Source: Marisimplicoccus sp965655775
GTDB taxonomy: Bacteria; Bacteroidota; Bacteroidia; Flavobacteriales; Flavobacteriaceae
DNA: 64,000 nt
Direction: 5' to 3'
Assembly (NCBI GenBank): GCA_965655775.1
Contig: CBFHHV010000005.1
Span: 7,293 to 71,292, forward strand
Below, in pieces: positions 25,380-34,197 of this stretch. Below the pieces are notes generated by a model. The model had not been told where the DNA came from. It did no database searches and saw only the letters and a list, made by a program, of their open reading frames with translations. Positions within the stretch are counted from its first letter, which is position 1; every line of letters starts with the position of its first letter. A program made the translations under genes and the position numbers.

Positions 25380-25919
25380 ATGGGTTTAGAAACTTCTTCT
25401 AAAAGATATGCAAAAGCTCTAATAAGCTATGGAATTGAAAATGATAGTTTAGATATCCTTTTTGAAGAAATTATGTCTTTAATCAAAACTCTGGAAGATT
25501 CAGAGGACCTAAGAAGTTTTATATCTAACCCTACTATTTCTAAAGATTTTAAGAAAAAAGTTCTAAATGACTTGACATCTGAATCTCTACCTAATACTTC
25601 AAGTGTAATAAACCTATTATCTCAAAATAATCGAGTTGATATGCTTTTGGATGTCTGTATCGGATTTGTAAAACAATATAACTGGCAAAAAGGCATTGTT
25701 GAAGTTAAAGTAACCTCTGCTGTTGAAGTTTTCGAAGATCTTGAAAACTCTATAAAGGATTATTTTCAGTCATTAAAAAAGGGTAAAATTAAATTAACCA
25801 AAAAACAGGATAAATCTTTAATTGCAGGCTTTATATTAGACTATGACAATATAAGATTAGATACAAGTGTTAAAAAGAGATTAGATAAAATGAAAAAACA
25901 ACTGAAGGCGACAAATTAG
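25380..25919 (+). CDS. atpH: F0F1 ATP synthase subunit delta
   Basis: 179 aa (OSCP homologue) that links the b stalk to the top of the alpha/beta hexamer. N-terminal helical bundle from SSKRYAKALISYG; the C-terminal region ends with IAGFILDYDNIRLDTSVKKRLDKM, the family's closing pattern. Co-directional, tightly spaced. Confidence 0.94.
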   Translation: MGLETSSKRYAKALISYGIENDSLDILFEEIMSLIKTLEDSEDLRSFISNPTISKDFKKKVLNDLTSESLPNTSSVINLLSQNNRVDMLLDVCIGFVKQYNWQKGIVEVKVTSAVEVFEDLENSIKDYFQSLKKGKIKLTKKQDKSLIAGFILDYDNIRLDTSVKKRLDKMKKQLKATN

Positions 25920-25946
25920 TTATGAAAAAATTAAAAATTATAAAAA

Positions 25947-27521
25947 ATGCAAAAAATTAAACCAGCTGAAGTATCAGCTCTATTGAAAAAACAATTAGAA
26001 TCAGCAGAGATTCAAACATCATTTGATGAAGTTGGAACAGTGCTTGAAGTAGGAGATGGAATTGCGCGTGTATATGGTCTAACAAATGCTGAATATGGTG
26101 AGCTTGTCTCTTTTGATAATGGCCTTCAAGGAATGGTGTTAAACCTAGAGGAAGATCATGTGGGTATTGTTCTATTTGGTCCTTCCAAAGGAATAAAAGA
26201 GGGAGATACTGTCAAGAGAACCAATCAGATTGCATCTATTAAAGTTGGAGAAGGGATTCTTGGACGAGTTGTTGATACACTTGGAAATCCTATTGATGGA
26301 AAAGGCCCAATTGAAGGAGAGCTTTTTGATATGCCAATCGAAAGAAAAGCTCCAGGTGTTATATACCGTCAACCAGTTAATGAGCCACTGCAAACTGGAA
26401 TTAAATCAATCGACGCGATGATACCTATTGGAAGAGGCCAAAGAGAGTTAGTAATTGGTGATAGGCAGACTGGTAAGACAACTGTTTGTATTGACACAAT
26501 CCTAAACCAAAAAGAATTTTACGATGCTGGAGAGCCTGTCTTTTGTATTTATGTTGCAATAGGTCAAAAGGCATCAACGGTTGCAGGGATTGCAAAAACT
26601 CTTGAAGAAAAAGGAGCTTTAGATTACACTGTTATAGTTGCAGCTAACGCATCAGACCCTGCTCCTATGCAAGTATTTGCTCCATTCTCTGGCGCATGTA
26701 TAGGGGAATATTTTAGGGATACAGGAAGACCAGCATTAATTATATATGATGATTTATCAAAACAGGCAGTAGCTTATAGAGAGGTTTCACTTCTTTTAAG
26801 AAGACCACCTGGAAGAGAGGCATATCCCGGTGATGTTTTTTACCTTCACTCAAGGCTTCTAGAAAGGTCTGCAAAGGTTGTTAATGACGACAAAGTTGCA
26901 AGCGGAATGAATGACTTACCAGCATCATTAAAATTAAAGGTAAAAGGAGGGGGTTCATTAACAGCGCTTCCAATAATTGAGACTCAAGCAGGAGATGTAT
27001 CAGCATATATCCCTACAAATGTAATTTCTATTACAGATGGTCAAATTTTCTTGGAGTCAGATTTATTCAACTCTGGAGTTAGGCCTGCTATCAATGTTGG
27101 GATCTCCGTTTCAAGAGTTGGGGGGTCTGCACAAATAAAATCAATGAAAAAAGTTGCGGGTACTCTTAAGCTTGATCAAGCCCAATATAGAGAGCTTGAA
27201 GCATTCTCTAAATTTGGTTCGGATCTTGATGCTGCTACATTAAATGTGATAGAAAAGGGTAGAAGAAATGTTGAAATTTTGAAACAAAATCAAAATGATC
27301 CATTCCAAGTTGAAGATCAAGTTGCAATAATCTATGCTGGATCTCAAAACCTCCTAAAAGAAGTTCCTGTTGAAAAAGTAAAAGCATTTGAAGAGGCTTT
27401 TCTTCAAGAACTTAGAAAAAACAACAAAAAACTTTTAGCAGAATTAAAATCAGGAAAAATTTCTGATAAAGAAACAGACGAAATAAAAAAGGTAGCTGAA
27501 AAAGTTGCAAAATCATTTTAA
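25947..27521 (+). CDS. atpA: F0F1 ATP synthase subunit alpha
   Basis: 524 aa regulatory nucleotide-binding subunit of F1. Walker A GDRQTGKT at 171-178; the alpha signature PAINVGISVSRVGGSAQ is present later. A short A-rich gap precedes the ATG (27 bp from atpH); atpG follows after 3 bp. Confidence 0.98.
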   Translation: MQKIKPAEVSALLKKQLESAEIQTSFDEVGTVLEVGDGIARVYGLTNAEYGELVSFDNGLQGMVLNLEEDHVGIVLFGPSKGIKEGDTVKRTNQIASIKVGEGILGRVVDTLGNPIDGKGPIEGELFDMPIERKAPGVIYRQPVNEPLQTGIKSIDAMIPIGRGQRELVIGDRQTGKTTVCIDTILNQKEFYDAGEPVFCIYVAIGQKASTVAGIAKTLEEKGALDYTVIVAANASDPAPMQVFAPFSGACIGEYFRDTGRPALIIYDDLSKQAVAYREVSLLLRRPPGREAYPGDVFYLHSRLLERSAKVVNDDKVASGMNDLPASLKLKVKGGGSLTALPIIETQAGDVSAYIPTNVISITDGQIFLESDLFNSGVRPAINVGISVSRVGGSAQIKSMKKVAGTLKLDQAQYRELEAFSKFGSDLDAATLNVIEKGRRNVEILKQNQNDPFQVEDQVAIIYAGSQNLLKEVPVEKVKAFEEAFLQELRKNNKKLLAELKSGKISDKETDEIKKVAEKVAKSF

Positions 27522-27524
27522 TAT

Positions 27525-28385
27525 ATGTCAGGATTAAAAGAGATTAGAAATAGGATAAGTTCAGTTTCTTCAACTATGCAGATCACAAATGCCATGAAAA
27601 TGGTATCTGCTGCTAAGTTGAAAAAAGCTCAGGATTCTATTACTGCAACTCTTCCATATTCGAATAAACTTTCAGACTTAGTTAAAAATATTTCGGCATC
27701 TATTGACTCAGTTGACTCTAACCCATTGTTTGTTAAACGAGAAGTTAAATCTGCACTTGTTGTTGTAATAACATCTAACAAAGGCCTTTGTGGTGGATTT
27801 AATTCTAATATAATTAAAGAGGTATATAATATTGGTTCCCAATATGGAACAAAAAAACTTGAGCTACTAACAATTGGAAAAAAAGGAAATGATATTTTGA
27901 AAAAGAAATTCAATGTTATCAGCTCACATAATGATTTATATGATGACTTTTCATATTCAAACGTAAGGTTAATTGCTAATGATATTATGGCGCTATACAC
28001 TGAAGAAAAATATGATGAGGTTATTTTAGTATATAATCATTTTAAAAACGCTGCTACTCAGATTATTACAAAAGAACAATTCCTTCCAATTGCTGAAAAT
28101 TCAGATGAGGATTTATCTATACAAGGCGATTACATTTTTGAACCAAACAGGGAAAAGATTCTTAATGAATTAATACCAAAGACTTTATCAATTCAACTTT
28201 TTAAATCTATTTCTGATTCCATTGCTGGAGAACATGGAGCAAGAATGACAGCAATGCATAAAGCAACTGATAATGCTTCAGAGCTAAGAGATCAATTAAA
28301 GCTTACTTATAACAAAGCAAGACAGACAGCAATTACTAATGAAATTTTAGAAATTGTAGGGGGGGCAGAGGCCCTAAACTCATAA
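27525..28385 (+). CDS. atpG: F0F1 ATP synthase subunit gamma
   Basis: 286 aa central rotor shaft. N-terminal GLKEIRNRISSVSSTMQIT and C-terminal TYNKARQTAITNEILEIVGG helices form the coiled coil; both are classical. Last gene of the block; atpD and atpC (beta, epsilon) do not follow and must lie elsewhere, as is usual in Bacteroidota. Confidence 0.97.
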   Translation: MSGLKEIRNRISSVSSTMQITNAMKMVSAAKLKKAQDSITATLPYSNKLSDLVKNISASIDSVDSNPLFVKREVKSALVVVITSNKGLCGGFNSNIIKEVYNIGSQYGTKKLELLTIGKKGNDILKKKFNVISSHNDLYDDFSYSNVRLIANDIMALYTEEKYDEVILVYNHFKNAATQIITKEQFLPIAENSDEDLSIQGDYIFEPNREKILNELIPKTLSIQLFKSISDSIAGEHGARMTAMHKATDNASELRDQLKLTYNKARQTAITNEILEIVGGAEALNS

Positions 28386-28413
28386 AGAGAGATATACATC
28401 CTTACACTTTTTG

Positions 28414-28421
28414 TATTTTTG
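28414..28421 (+). promoter_or_regulatory. -7 box (TATTTTTG) for the nucleotidyltransferase gene
   Basis: Exact TAnnTTTG, 15 nt before the ATG at 28437. Confidence 0.4.
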
Positions 28422-28436
28422 ATTTAAATCAACTAA

Positions 28437-29462
28437 ATGAAGATATTTATTCCTATGGCTGGAAAAGGAACAAGGCTAAGACCTTTTACTTTAACCTGTC
28501 CAAAACCTCTATTAAAAATTATTGACAAGCCAATAGTTGAACACCTTATAGACCAAATTACTTCAAAGCTAACAACCCCTGTTGATGAAATCATATATAT
28601 ATTAGGAGATGAAGGATATTTTAATTCAGATGTAGTTAAATCTTTAACTTCAATTTCAGATAAGTATAATGCGAAAACTAAAGTGTATAGGCAGCTTGAT
28701 CAGTTAGGGACAGGTCATGCAATTATGTGCGCAGAAGAGTCATTAGAGGGGCCATCAATTATTGCATATGCAGATACAATGATCCAGGGTGAAATCTCTA
28801 TTGATCCAGATGCTGATGGAATAATATGGGTAAAGAAAGTGGAAAACCCATCTAGTTATGGTGTTGTAAATCTTGATAAAGATGGAAACATATCTAGTTT
28901 AATTGAAAAACCCAAAGATTACATATCAGATCTTGCAGTTGTGGGTATTTATTACTTCAAGGACATATCGTTAATAAGAGATGAACTGAAGATTCATTTA
29001 AGTGAAAAATTGAGTCCAGGAAAAGAATACCTTCTCAATTTTGGAATTGAGAGAATGATAGATAATAAAAAGATTTTTAAATCACAAGAGATAGAAACAT
29101 GGATGGATTGTGGTACACCAAAATTATTAATTGACTCTGCAAAAAAAATTATGATGAAAAATGCAGCTTCTGATATAAATAATAGTCTTACTGAAGAAGG
29201 TGTTGTTAAAATAAATCACCCAGTCTTTATAGGTAAAAATGTTAAGATTAAAGATTCAGAAATTGGACCTTATGTTTCAATTAGCGACAATGCTCATATA
29301 TGTAGTTCAAGTATAAAATCATCATTAATATATACAGGTGCAAAAGTTTCAAATGCAGATATTAAAAACTCTATATTTGGAGCATATTCAGTTTATGACG
29401 GATCAAACAAAGAAGTTTTTTTAGGGGATTATTCACAAATAAATGATAATGAAGACAATTAA
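28437..29462 (+). CDS. Sugar-phosphate nucleotidyltransferase
   Basis: 341 aa. GT-A-like nucleotidyltransferase with the G-x-G-T-R-x(R)P motif (AGKGTRLRPFTLTCPKPLL) near 8-26. A C-terminal left-handed beta-helix-like tail follows (about 255-330, HPVFIGKNVKIKDSEIG). It makes an NDP-sugar from a sugar-1-phosphate, for cell-envelope or storage glycans; glucose-1-phosphate is the usual substrate of relatives. Its 3' end overlaps the DUF4292 lipoprotein start. Confidence 0.88.
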   Translation: MKIFIPMAGKGTRLRPFTLTCPKPLLKIIDKPIVEHLIDQITSKLTTPVDEIIYILGDEGYFNSDVVKSLTSISDKYNAKTKVYRQLDQLGTGHAIMCAEESLEGPSIIAYADTMIQGEISIDPDADGIIWVKKVENPSSYGVVNLDKDGNISSLIEKPKDYISDLAVVGIYYFKDISLIRDELKIHLSEKLSPGKEYLLNFGIERMIDNKKIFKSQEIETWMDCGTPKLLIDSAKKIMMKNAASDINNSLTEEGVVKINHPVFIGKNVKIKDSEIGPYVSISDNAHICSSSIKSSLIYTGAKVSNADIKNSIFGAYSVYDGSNKEVFLGDYSQINDNEDN

Positions 29463-30240
29463 TAAGATTTATTCTGCTTTATTTTGTGCTCTATTATTTT
29501 TATTCCTACAAGGTTGTTCCGTCAAAAAAAATATTACAAGTGATGCTCCATTAAAAGACATTGAAATATCTGAAATATTTAAGAATTCAAGAAAAACAGA
29601 ACTCAAGTTTCAAAATTTAAGAAATAGAGTAAAAGTTGAATTTGATAATGGGCGATTGATTCAAAATGTTAATTTAAGTTTTAGAGCTTTAGAGGATGAA
29701 ATTTTATGGATTAGTGCATCAATGATAGTTCCAATAGCAAAAATATTGATGAGCAATGATAGATTTATTTTTTATGAGAAATTTCAAAAAACATTTATTG
29801 ATCAAGATCTATCTCAAGTATTGAAATTAACCGATTACAAAAAACCAGTTAAACTATTACAAGATTTACTTTTTGGTAACCCAATTGTAGATATGAATAA
29901 AGGGAATTGGGAAAGAATAGATAATTCTATTTATTATGTCCTCCAGTCTTCAAAAGGCATTCAAACAACCATTTTTATAAATCCAAAAACCTTTATGCTT
30001 GATCAGCAAAGAATCTATATCCCTTTACTCTCTTCCTTGGTAACAGTCAATTATAGAAATTATAAAAATATTGATGAAAAAACAGTCCCTAATGAGATAT
30101 TAATCTCATACATAAAAGGCAGTCGAATAATAAAAATAAACCTTGAGTATTCTCAATTTGATTTCCCAGAAAATCTAAACTTTCCAATGGAAATACCCTC
30201 TGACTACAAACGTGTAACTTTAAATGAAATTCTTAAGTAA
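29443..30240 (+). CDS. DUF4292 family lipoprotein
   Basis: 265 aa. Lipobox FLQGC with the Cys at 25 (23 if the second ATG at 29449 is used). The body, with NLRNRVKVEFDNGR and IKGSRIIKINLEYSQFDF, matches DUF4292, a family with a LolA/LolB-like beta fold. It overlaps the genes on both sides (20 bp and 17 bp), so nucleotidyltransferase, DUF4292 and EnvC-like genes form one unit. Lipid or lipoprotein handling is inferred from fold likeness only. Confidence 0.8.
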   Translation: MIMKTINKIYSALFCALLFLFLQGCSVKKNITSDAPLKDIEISEIFKNSRKTELKFQNLRNRVKVEFDNGRLIQNVNLSFRALEDEILWISASMIVPIAKILMSNDRFIFYEKFQKTFIDQDLSQVLKLTDYKKPVKLLQDLLFGNPIVDMNKGNWERIDNSIYYVLQSSKGIQTTIFINPKTFMLDQQRIYIPLLSSLVTVNYRNYKNIDEKTVPNEILISYIKGSRIIKINLEYSQFDFPENLNFPMEIPSDYKRVTLNEILK

Positions 30241-31432
30241 GATATATATTTTTTTATTTATGCTTTCAGTTATTCAACTGAATGCCCAGGATTATCAGGC
30301 AAGACAAAAAAAATTAGAGGCACAGAAAATTTCTTTAAAAAAAGAAATTAGTCAGATAAATTCATTAATTGCTGAATCAAAAAAAATATCCAAGAACCTA
30401 GCCGATGACATAGAAGACCTTCAATTAAAAATCTCTGTACGTGATAAGCTTATTAATATTAATAATTCACAACTTAATAATTTGACTAATATTATAAATA
30501 ATCAAAATGATAGAATAGATGACTTAGAGGTTAATTTAAAAAACCTTAAAAATGAGTACGAAAAGATAATATATAACTCATACAAAAAAAGATCTACTCA
30601 GATGAAACTAATGTTTTTGTTTGCCTCTGAAAACATCAATCAGGCCTTTAAAAGGTTTCAGTACTTTAAACAGTATTCTAAATACAGGAAAAAACAGGCT
30701 GATAGAATTGTCCAAGTTCAACAAGAAATAGAGGATAACGTTGATAGCTTACTTATTAGCAAGACCCAAAAGGAGAAGTTAATTGAAGAAAACAGGGATG
30801 TCAAGCAATCATTGACAATAGAAAAACAACAACAAGATAATTTATTTAAGGGCCTATTGAAAAATCAAAAGGATTATGCTGCACAAATAGATAAAAAAGA
30901 AAAGCAGACAAAGTTAATAGACAATGAGATTCAAAAACTGATAAGACTAGCAATTGCAGAATCAAATAAAAATAATAACTCAATAAATTTTGCATTAACA
31001 CCGGAGGGTAGATTAATCTCAACAAACTTTCAAGCTAACAGAGGGCGCTTGCCATGGCCAGTCAAAGAAGGAGTTATAGTAAGAAGATTTGGTACACAAC
31101 CCCACCCCGTTGTTCGAACAACAACAATTAATAGTAATGGAATTTCAATTGCAACGTCTCCAAACGCTATAGCTTATTCTGTTTTTGACGGTGAGGTTTT
31201 GTCTGTTTATGGTTTCTCAGGAGGAAACCCAGGAGTTTTGATACGACATGGAAAGTATATTTCTAATTACCAAAACCTATCATCAATATTTGTAAAAAAG
31301 GGTGATAAGATTAATGCCAACGATGAAATAGGTGTTGTATTTACTAACGAATCAAATGGTAAGACTGTTTTAAAATTTAATATTTTTAATGAACTAAAAC
31401 CAGAAAATCCTACTATTTGGTTGGACAATTAA
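30224..31432 (+). CDS. EnvC-like murein hydrolase activator (degenerate LytM)
   Basis: 402 aa. Signal peptide (about 1-21), a long coiled coil (about 22-250), then a C-terminal LytM/M23-fold domain (about 280-402). The zinc ligands of active M23 enzymes are missing: the HxxxD site reads NGISIA and the HxH site reads LKFNI. This is the hallmark of EnvC-type proteins, which activate amidases instead of cutting peptidoglycan. The 4 bp at its 3' end overlap the convergent SPOR gene, another peptidoglycan-binding envelope protein. Confidence 0.88.
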   Translation: MKFLSKIYIFLFMLSVIQLNAQDYQARQKKLEAQKISLKKEISQINSLIAESKKISKNLADDIEDLQLKISVRDKLININNSQLNNLTNIINNQNDRIDDLEVNLKNLKNEYEKIIYNSYKKRSTQMKLMFLFASENINQAFKRFQYFKQYSKYRKKQADRIVQVQQEIEDNVDSLLISKTQKEKLIEENRDVKQSLTIEKQQQDNLFKGLLKNQKDYAAQIDKKEKQTKLIDNEIQKLIRLAIAESNKNNNSINFALTPEGRLISTNFQANRGRLPWPVKEGVIVRRFGTQPHPVVRTTTINSNGISIATSPNAIAYSVFDGEVLSVYGFSGGNPGVLIRHGKYISNYQNLSSIFVKKGDKINANDEIGVVFTNESNGKTVLKFNIFNELKPENPTIWLDN

Positions 31433-32328
31433 TTCTCAATTAATAACCAAGCATCAACTCCGCTGGTTTTTATTTTTGAAATTAATTCTGCCGCTTCTTT
31501 TCTTGTCTTAAGTCTTGCATAGGCGACCCTGTAAAGACCTTTAGGGTTTATTGAGGTATATGAGGCTTGATAACCCTTTCCTATTAATGTGTTTAAATGT
31601 TTTTCGGCGTTTCCCTTAGATCTAAATGCACCTGCTATAACGCTGTAATAAACTGAATTATCCTTAACAATAGGAGCAGTAACATTTATGTTAATAGGAG
31701 GAAGCTCACCTAAATTAAAAGTAGCTGACTGAACATTCTCAAGAATTTTTTTTTGAGCTATTGCAATATTTTTTAATTTCTCGTTATTGAGATAGTCATT
31801 ATAGTTAAAATATCCAAAGTAAGAGAATCCGAAGACTACTATAGCAATAGCTGCATATTTTAATAAAACGCTACTGCTAAACTGATTATTCTTTTTTGAT
31901 TCTTCAGAGATTTTACTAAGCAAAGGTTCTCTAACAAAAGGTTTTAAACCGAACACTTTATTGTCAAAGTTTATTGAAAAATCTGGATTAAATACTAGCG
32001 TTTCTTTTTCTTTTAATTCAAAAACCCCAAGACTTTCAGTATCAATAATTAAGTCTTTAGATAGACTTTCTTTAAAGGAAATGACCTCTTTCGATATTAG
32101 TTTTAGAGATTCTTTATATGAAATATTCTTTTCACCACTAATGTGTTTTGCTAGCAAACCATCATTATCTTTGAGCATAGCATTAAAAGACACATGTTTG
32201 CTAGGGGGAAAGAACTCATTTTTTTTAATGAAGGCGGACTTGCTTTTAAGAACAAAGGCACCAAAATTAGGAACAATGACACAATCATTAGAATGCAAAA
32301 GCTTAGCTACATCTTTAAAAATACCCAT
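31429..32328 (-). CDS. HU-like N-terminus / SPOR domain membrane protein
   Basis: 299 aa. N-terminal region (about 1-125) with VPNFGAFVLK and LGVFELKE, the prokaryotic HU/CCDC81-type fold known from Bacteroidetes SPOR proteins; a membrane helix about 158-178; and a C-terminal SPOR domain (about 220-299, YYSVIAGAFRSKGNAEKHLNTL). SPOR domains bind denuded glycans at division sites, so this protein may link a cytoplasmic component to the septum. Divergent from no strong promoter; trpS lies 23 bp upstream on the same strand and probably drives it. Confidence 0.85.
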   Translation of the reverse strand: MGIFKDVAKLLHSNDCVIVPNFGAFVLKSKSAFIKKNEFFPPSKHVSFNAMLKDNDGLLAKHISGEKNISYKESLKLISKEVISFKESLSKDLIIDTESLGVFELKEKETLVFNPDFSINFDNKVFGLKPFVREPLLSKISEESKKNNQFSSSVLLKYAAIAIVVFGFSYFGYFNYNDYLNNEKLKNIAIAQKKILENVQSATFNLGELPPININVTAPIVKDNSVYYSVIAGAFRSKGNAEKHLNTLIGKGYQASYTSINPKGLYRVAYARLKTRKEAAELISKIKTSGVDAWLLIEN

Positions 32329-32351
32329 TAAGTAAATTTAAAAAAAAACAG

Positions 32352-33320
32352 CTAAAAACCAACACGAGTTCTAACTCTTTTAAGAACTTTTTGAGCTTGT
32401 TTTCTTGCTTTTTGAGCACCAGTTAACAATAAGGCTTCAACCTGATCTTCATTTTCTAGTAATTCAAAATATTTTTCTCTGTTTTCTGAAAATCGTTGTA
32501 AAATTGTATTAAATAAAAGCTCTTTAGCTTCACCATAACCAACACCTCCTTTTAAGTATTTACTTTTTAGTAATTGAACATCATTTTCATGTGCAACCAC
32601 TTCAAACAACTTAAACACATTACAATCTTCTGGATTTTTTGGATCTTCAACAGCTAAGCTCTGAGTCTCAATCTTCATAATTTGTTTTCTCAACTTTTTA
32701 TCATCAACAAAAATATCAACTATATTATTTTTGGATTTACTCATTTTTTCACCATCTATACCAGTGATGTATTTAGTATCATCCTGGATTTTAGCTTCGG
32801 GTATTATAAAGGTTTCTCCCATTAAATTATTAAATCTAGAGGCTACATCTCTTGTCATTTCAAGATGCTGAAGTTGATCTTTTCCAACAGGCACAATGTC
32901 AGCATCATAAAGAAGAATATCAGCAGACATTAACATTGGGTATGAGAAAAGTCCAGAATTTACATCTTTTAAGTTATCAGATTTATCTTTAAAGGAGTGA
33001 GCTAATTTTAGTCTCTGATATGGAAAAAAACAACTAAGATACCAGGCTAATTCTGTTACCTCTGGCACATCACTCTGCCTGTAAAAACATGTCTTGGCAG
33101 GGTCTAGACCAAAGGCTAGCCATGTTGCCGCAGTAGAAAATGTATTTTCTTTTAAAGCTTTATCATCTTTAATTTGAGTTAAAGAATGCATGTTAGCAAT
33201 AAAAAGATAGGATTCATCATCAGTTGAGTTTGCCATTTGTACAGCAGGAATAATTGCTCCAAGTATGTTGCCTAGGTGAGGTGTTCCCGTGGATTGAATG
33301 CCAGTTAATATTTTGGCCAT
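32352..33320 (-). CDS. trpS: Tryptophan--tRNA ligase
   Basis: 322 aa class I synthetase. HIGH-type motif TGTPHLGNILGA near 10-21 and KMSKSKNN near 194. Length and motifs are normal. ATG at 33320, 17 nt after a TATCTTTG box. Probably co-transcribed with the downstream SPOR gene. Confidence 0.97.
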   Translation of the reverse strand: MAKILTGIQSTGTPHLGNILGAIIPAVQMANSTDDESYLFIANMHSLTQIKDDKALKENTFSTAATWLAFGLDPAKTCFYRQSDVPEVTELAWYLSCFFPYQRLKLAHSFKDKSDNLKDVNSGLFSYPMLMSADILLYDADIVPVGKDQLQHLEMTRDVASRFNNLMGETFIIPEAKIQDDTKYITGIDGEKMSKSKNNIVDIFVDDKKLRKQIMKIETQSLAVEDPKNPEDCNVFKLFEVVAHENDVQLLKSKYLKGGVGYGEAKELLFNTILQRFSENREKYFELLENEDQVEALLLTGAQKARKQAQKVLKRVRTRVGF

Positions 33321-33337
33321 GAGAGTTGTTTACCAAA

Positions 33338-33345
33338 CAAAGATA
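33338..33345 (-). promoter_or_regulatory. -7 box (TATCTTTG) for trpS
   Basis: Exact TAnnTTTG on the minus strand, 17 nt before the trpS ATG. Confidence 0.5.
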
Positions 33346-33376
33346 TTTTTTTTTGATGTTGAAACAAAATACCTGC

Positions 33377-33384
33377 TACCTTTG
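33377..33384 (+). promoter_or_regulatory. -7 box (TACCTTTG) for plsC
   Basis: Exact TAnnTTTG, 24 nt before the ATG at 33409; a TTG at about 33353-33355 lies 21 nt upstream, within the usual spacing for a -33 element. Confidence 0.5.
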
Positions 33385-33408
33385 GTAAATAATGTCAATT
33401 ATTAAGAC

Positions 33409-34197
33409 ATGATAAAAAAGATATTACTTAAGATTTGGCTCCAAATCTGGTTTTACTTTCTAGCTGGTATTCAGATTGTTGTTTACTTTCCCTTTCTAGT
33501 TATAATTCTATTATTTCCAAAGGGATATGAAATGCTTTATTGGGTAGCAAGAAATATCTGGGCAAGAATAATATTACATGGAAGTGGGTATTATGTTAAA
33601 GTGGAGAATAAAGAAAAATTGATTTCTAAAAAAAATTGTCTAATGATAGCAAATCATTCAAGTCATATGGATCCATTTTTAATGCTGATACTTAACAAGA
33701 AGCCTTTTAGATTTGTTGGAAAAAAGGAATTATATAGCTTGCCATTATTTGGTTATCTATATAAAAAAGCCGTAATAATGGTTGATAGGTTAGACCCTGT
33801 CAGCAGATTTGCAGTCTATGGTAGAGCAAATAAAATGCTAGAAAAAGGTTATAATGTCTGTATTTTTCCTGAAGCTCATTATTGGGATGATACTGTTTTA
33901 TTACAAGAATTTAAACGAGGTGCATTTAAGATTGCAATTGATAATCAACTTCCAATAATTCCAATAATTTTTTATGATTTAAAATTAAAGCACCCATGGT
34001 ATCCAAAATTTGGTTCAATAGGTAGGTTGAGAGTAAAAGTGTTAGATAAAATTAATGTGGACAATTTATCGGAAAATGATATTCCATCTCTAACAAAAAA
34101 GGCCTTTAATATAATTAAAGGAGAGTTAGAGAATGACCCAAAACAGTCTGCGGTAAAAGCTGTAAATAATTGGAAAAAAATACTTAATCAGAATTAA
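33409..34197 (+). CDS. plsC: 1-acyl-sn-glycerol-3-phosphate acyltransferase (PlsC-type)
   Basis: 262 aa. Two N-terminal hydrophobic segments, then the catalytic HX4D motif in NHSSHMDP (near 81-88) and the acceptor-binding FPEAH motif near 154. It acylates lysophosphatidate in the cytoplasmic membrane to make phosphatidate. Paralogues exist in many Bacteroidota, so exact substrate is inferred. Its 3' end overlaps recA (opposite strand) by 14 bp. Confidence 0.88.
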   Translation: MIKKILLKIWLQIWFYFLAGIQIVVYFPFLVIILLFPKGYEMLYWVARNIWARIILHGSGYYVKVENKEKLISKKNCLMIANHSSHMDPFLMLILNKKPFRFVGKKELYSLPLFGYLYKKAVIMVDRLDPVSRFAVYGRANKMLEKGYNVCIFPEAHYWDDTVLLQEFKRGAFKIAIDNQLPIIPIIFYDLKLKHPWYPKFGSIGRLRVKVLDKINVDNLSENDIPSLTKKAFNIIKGELENDPKQSAVKAVNNWKKILNQN

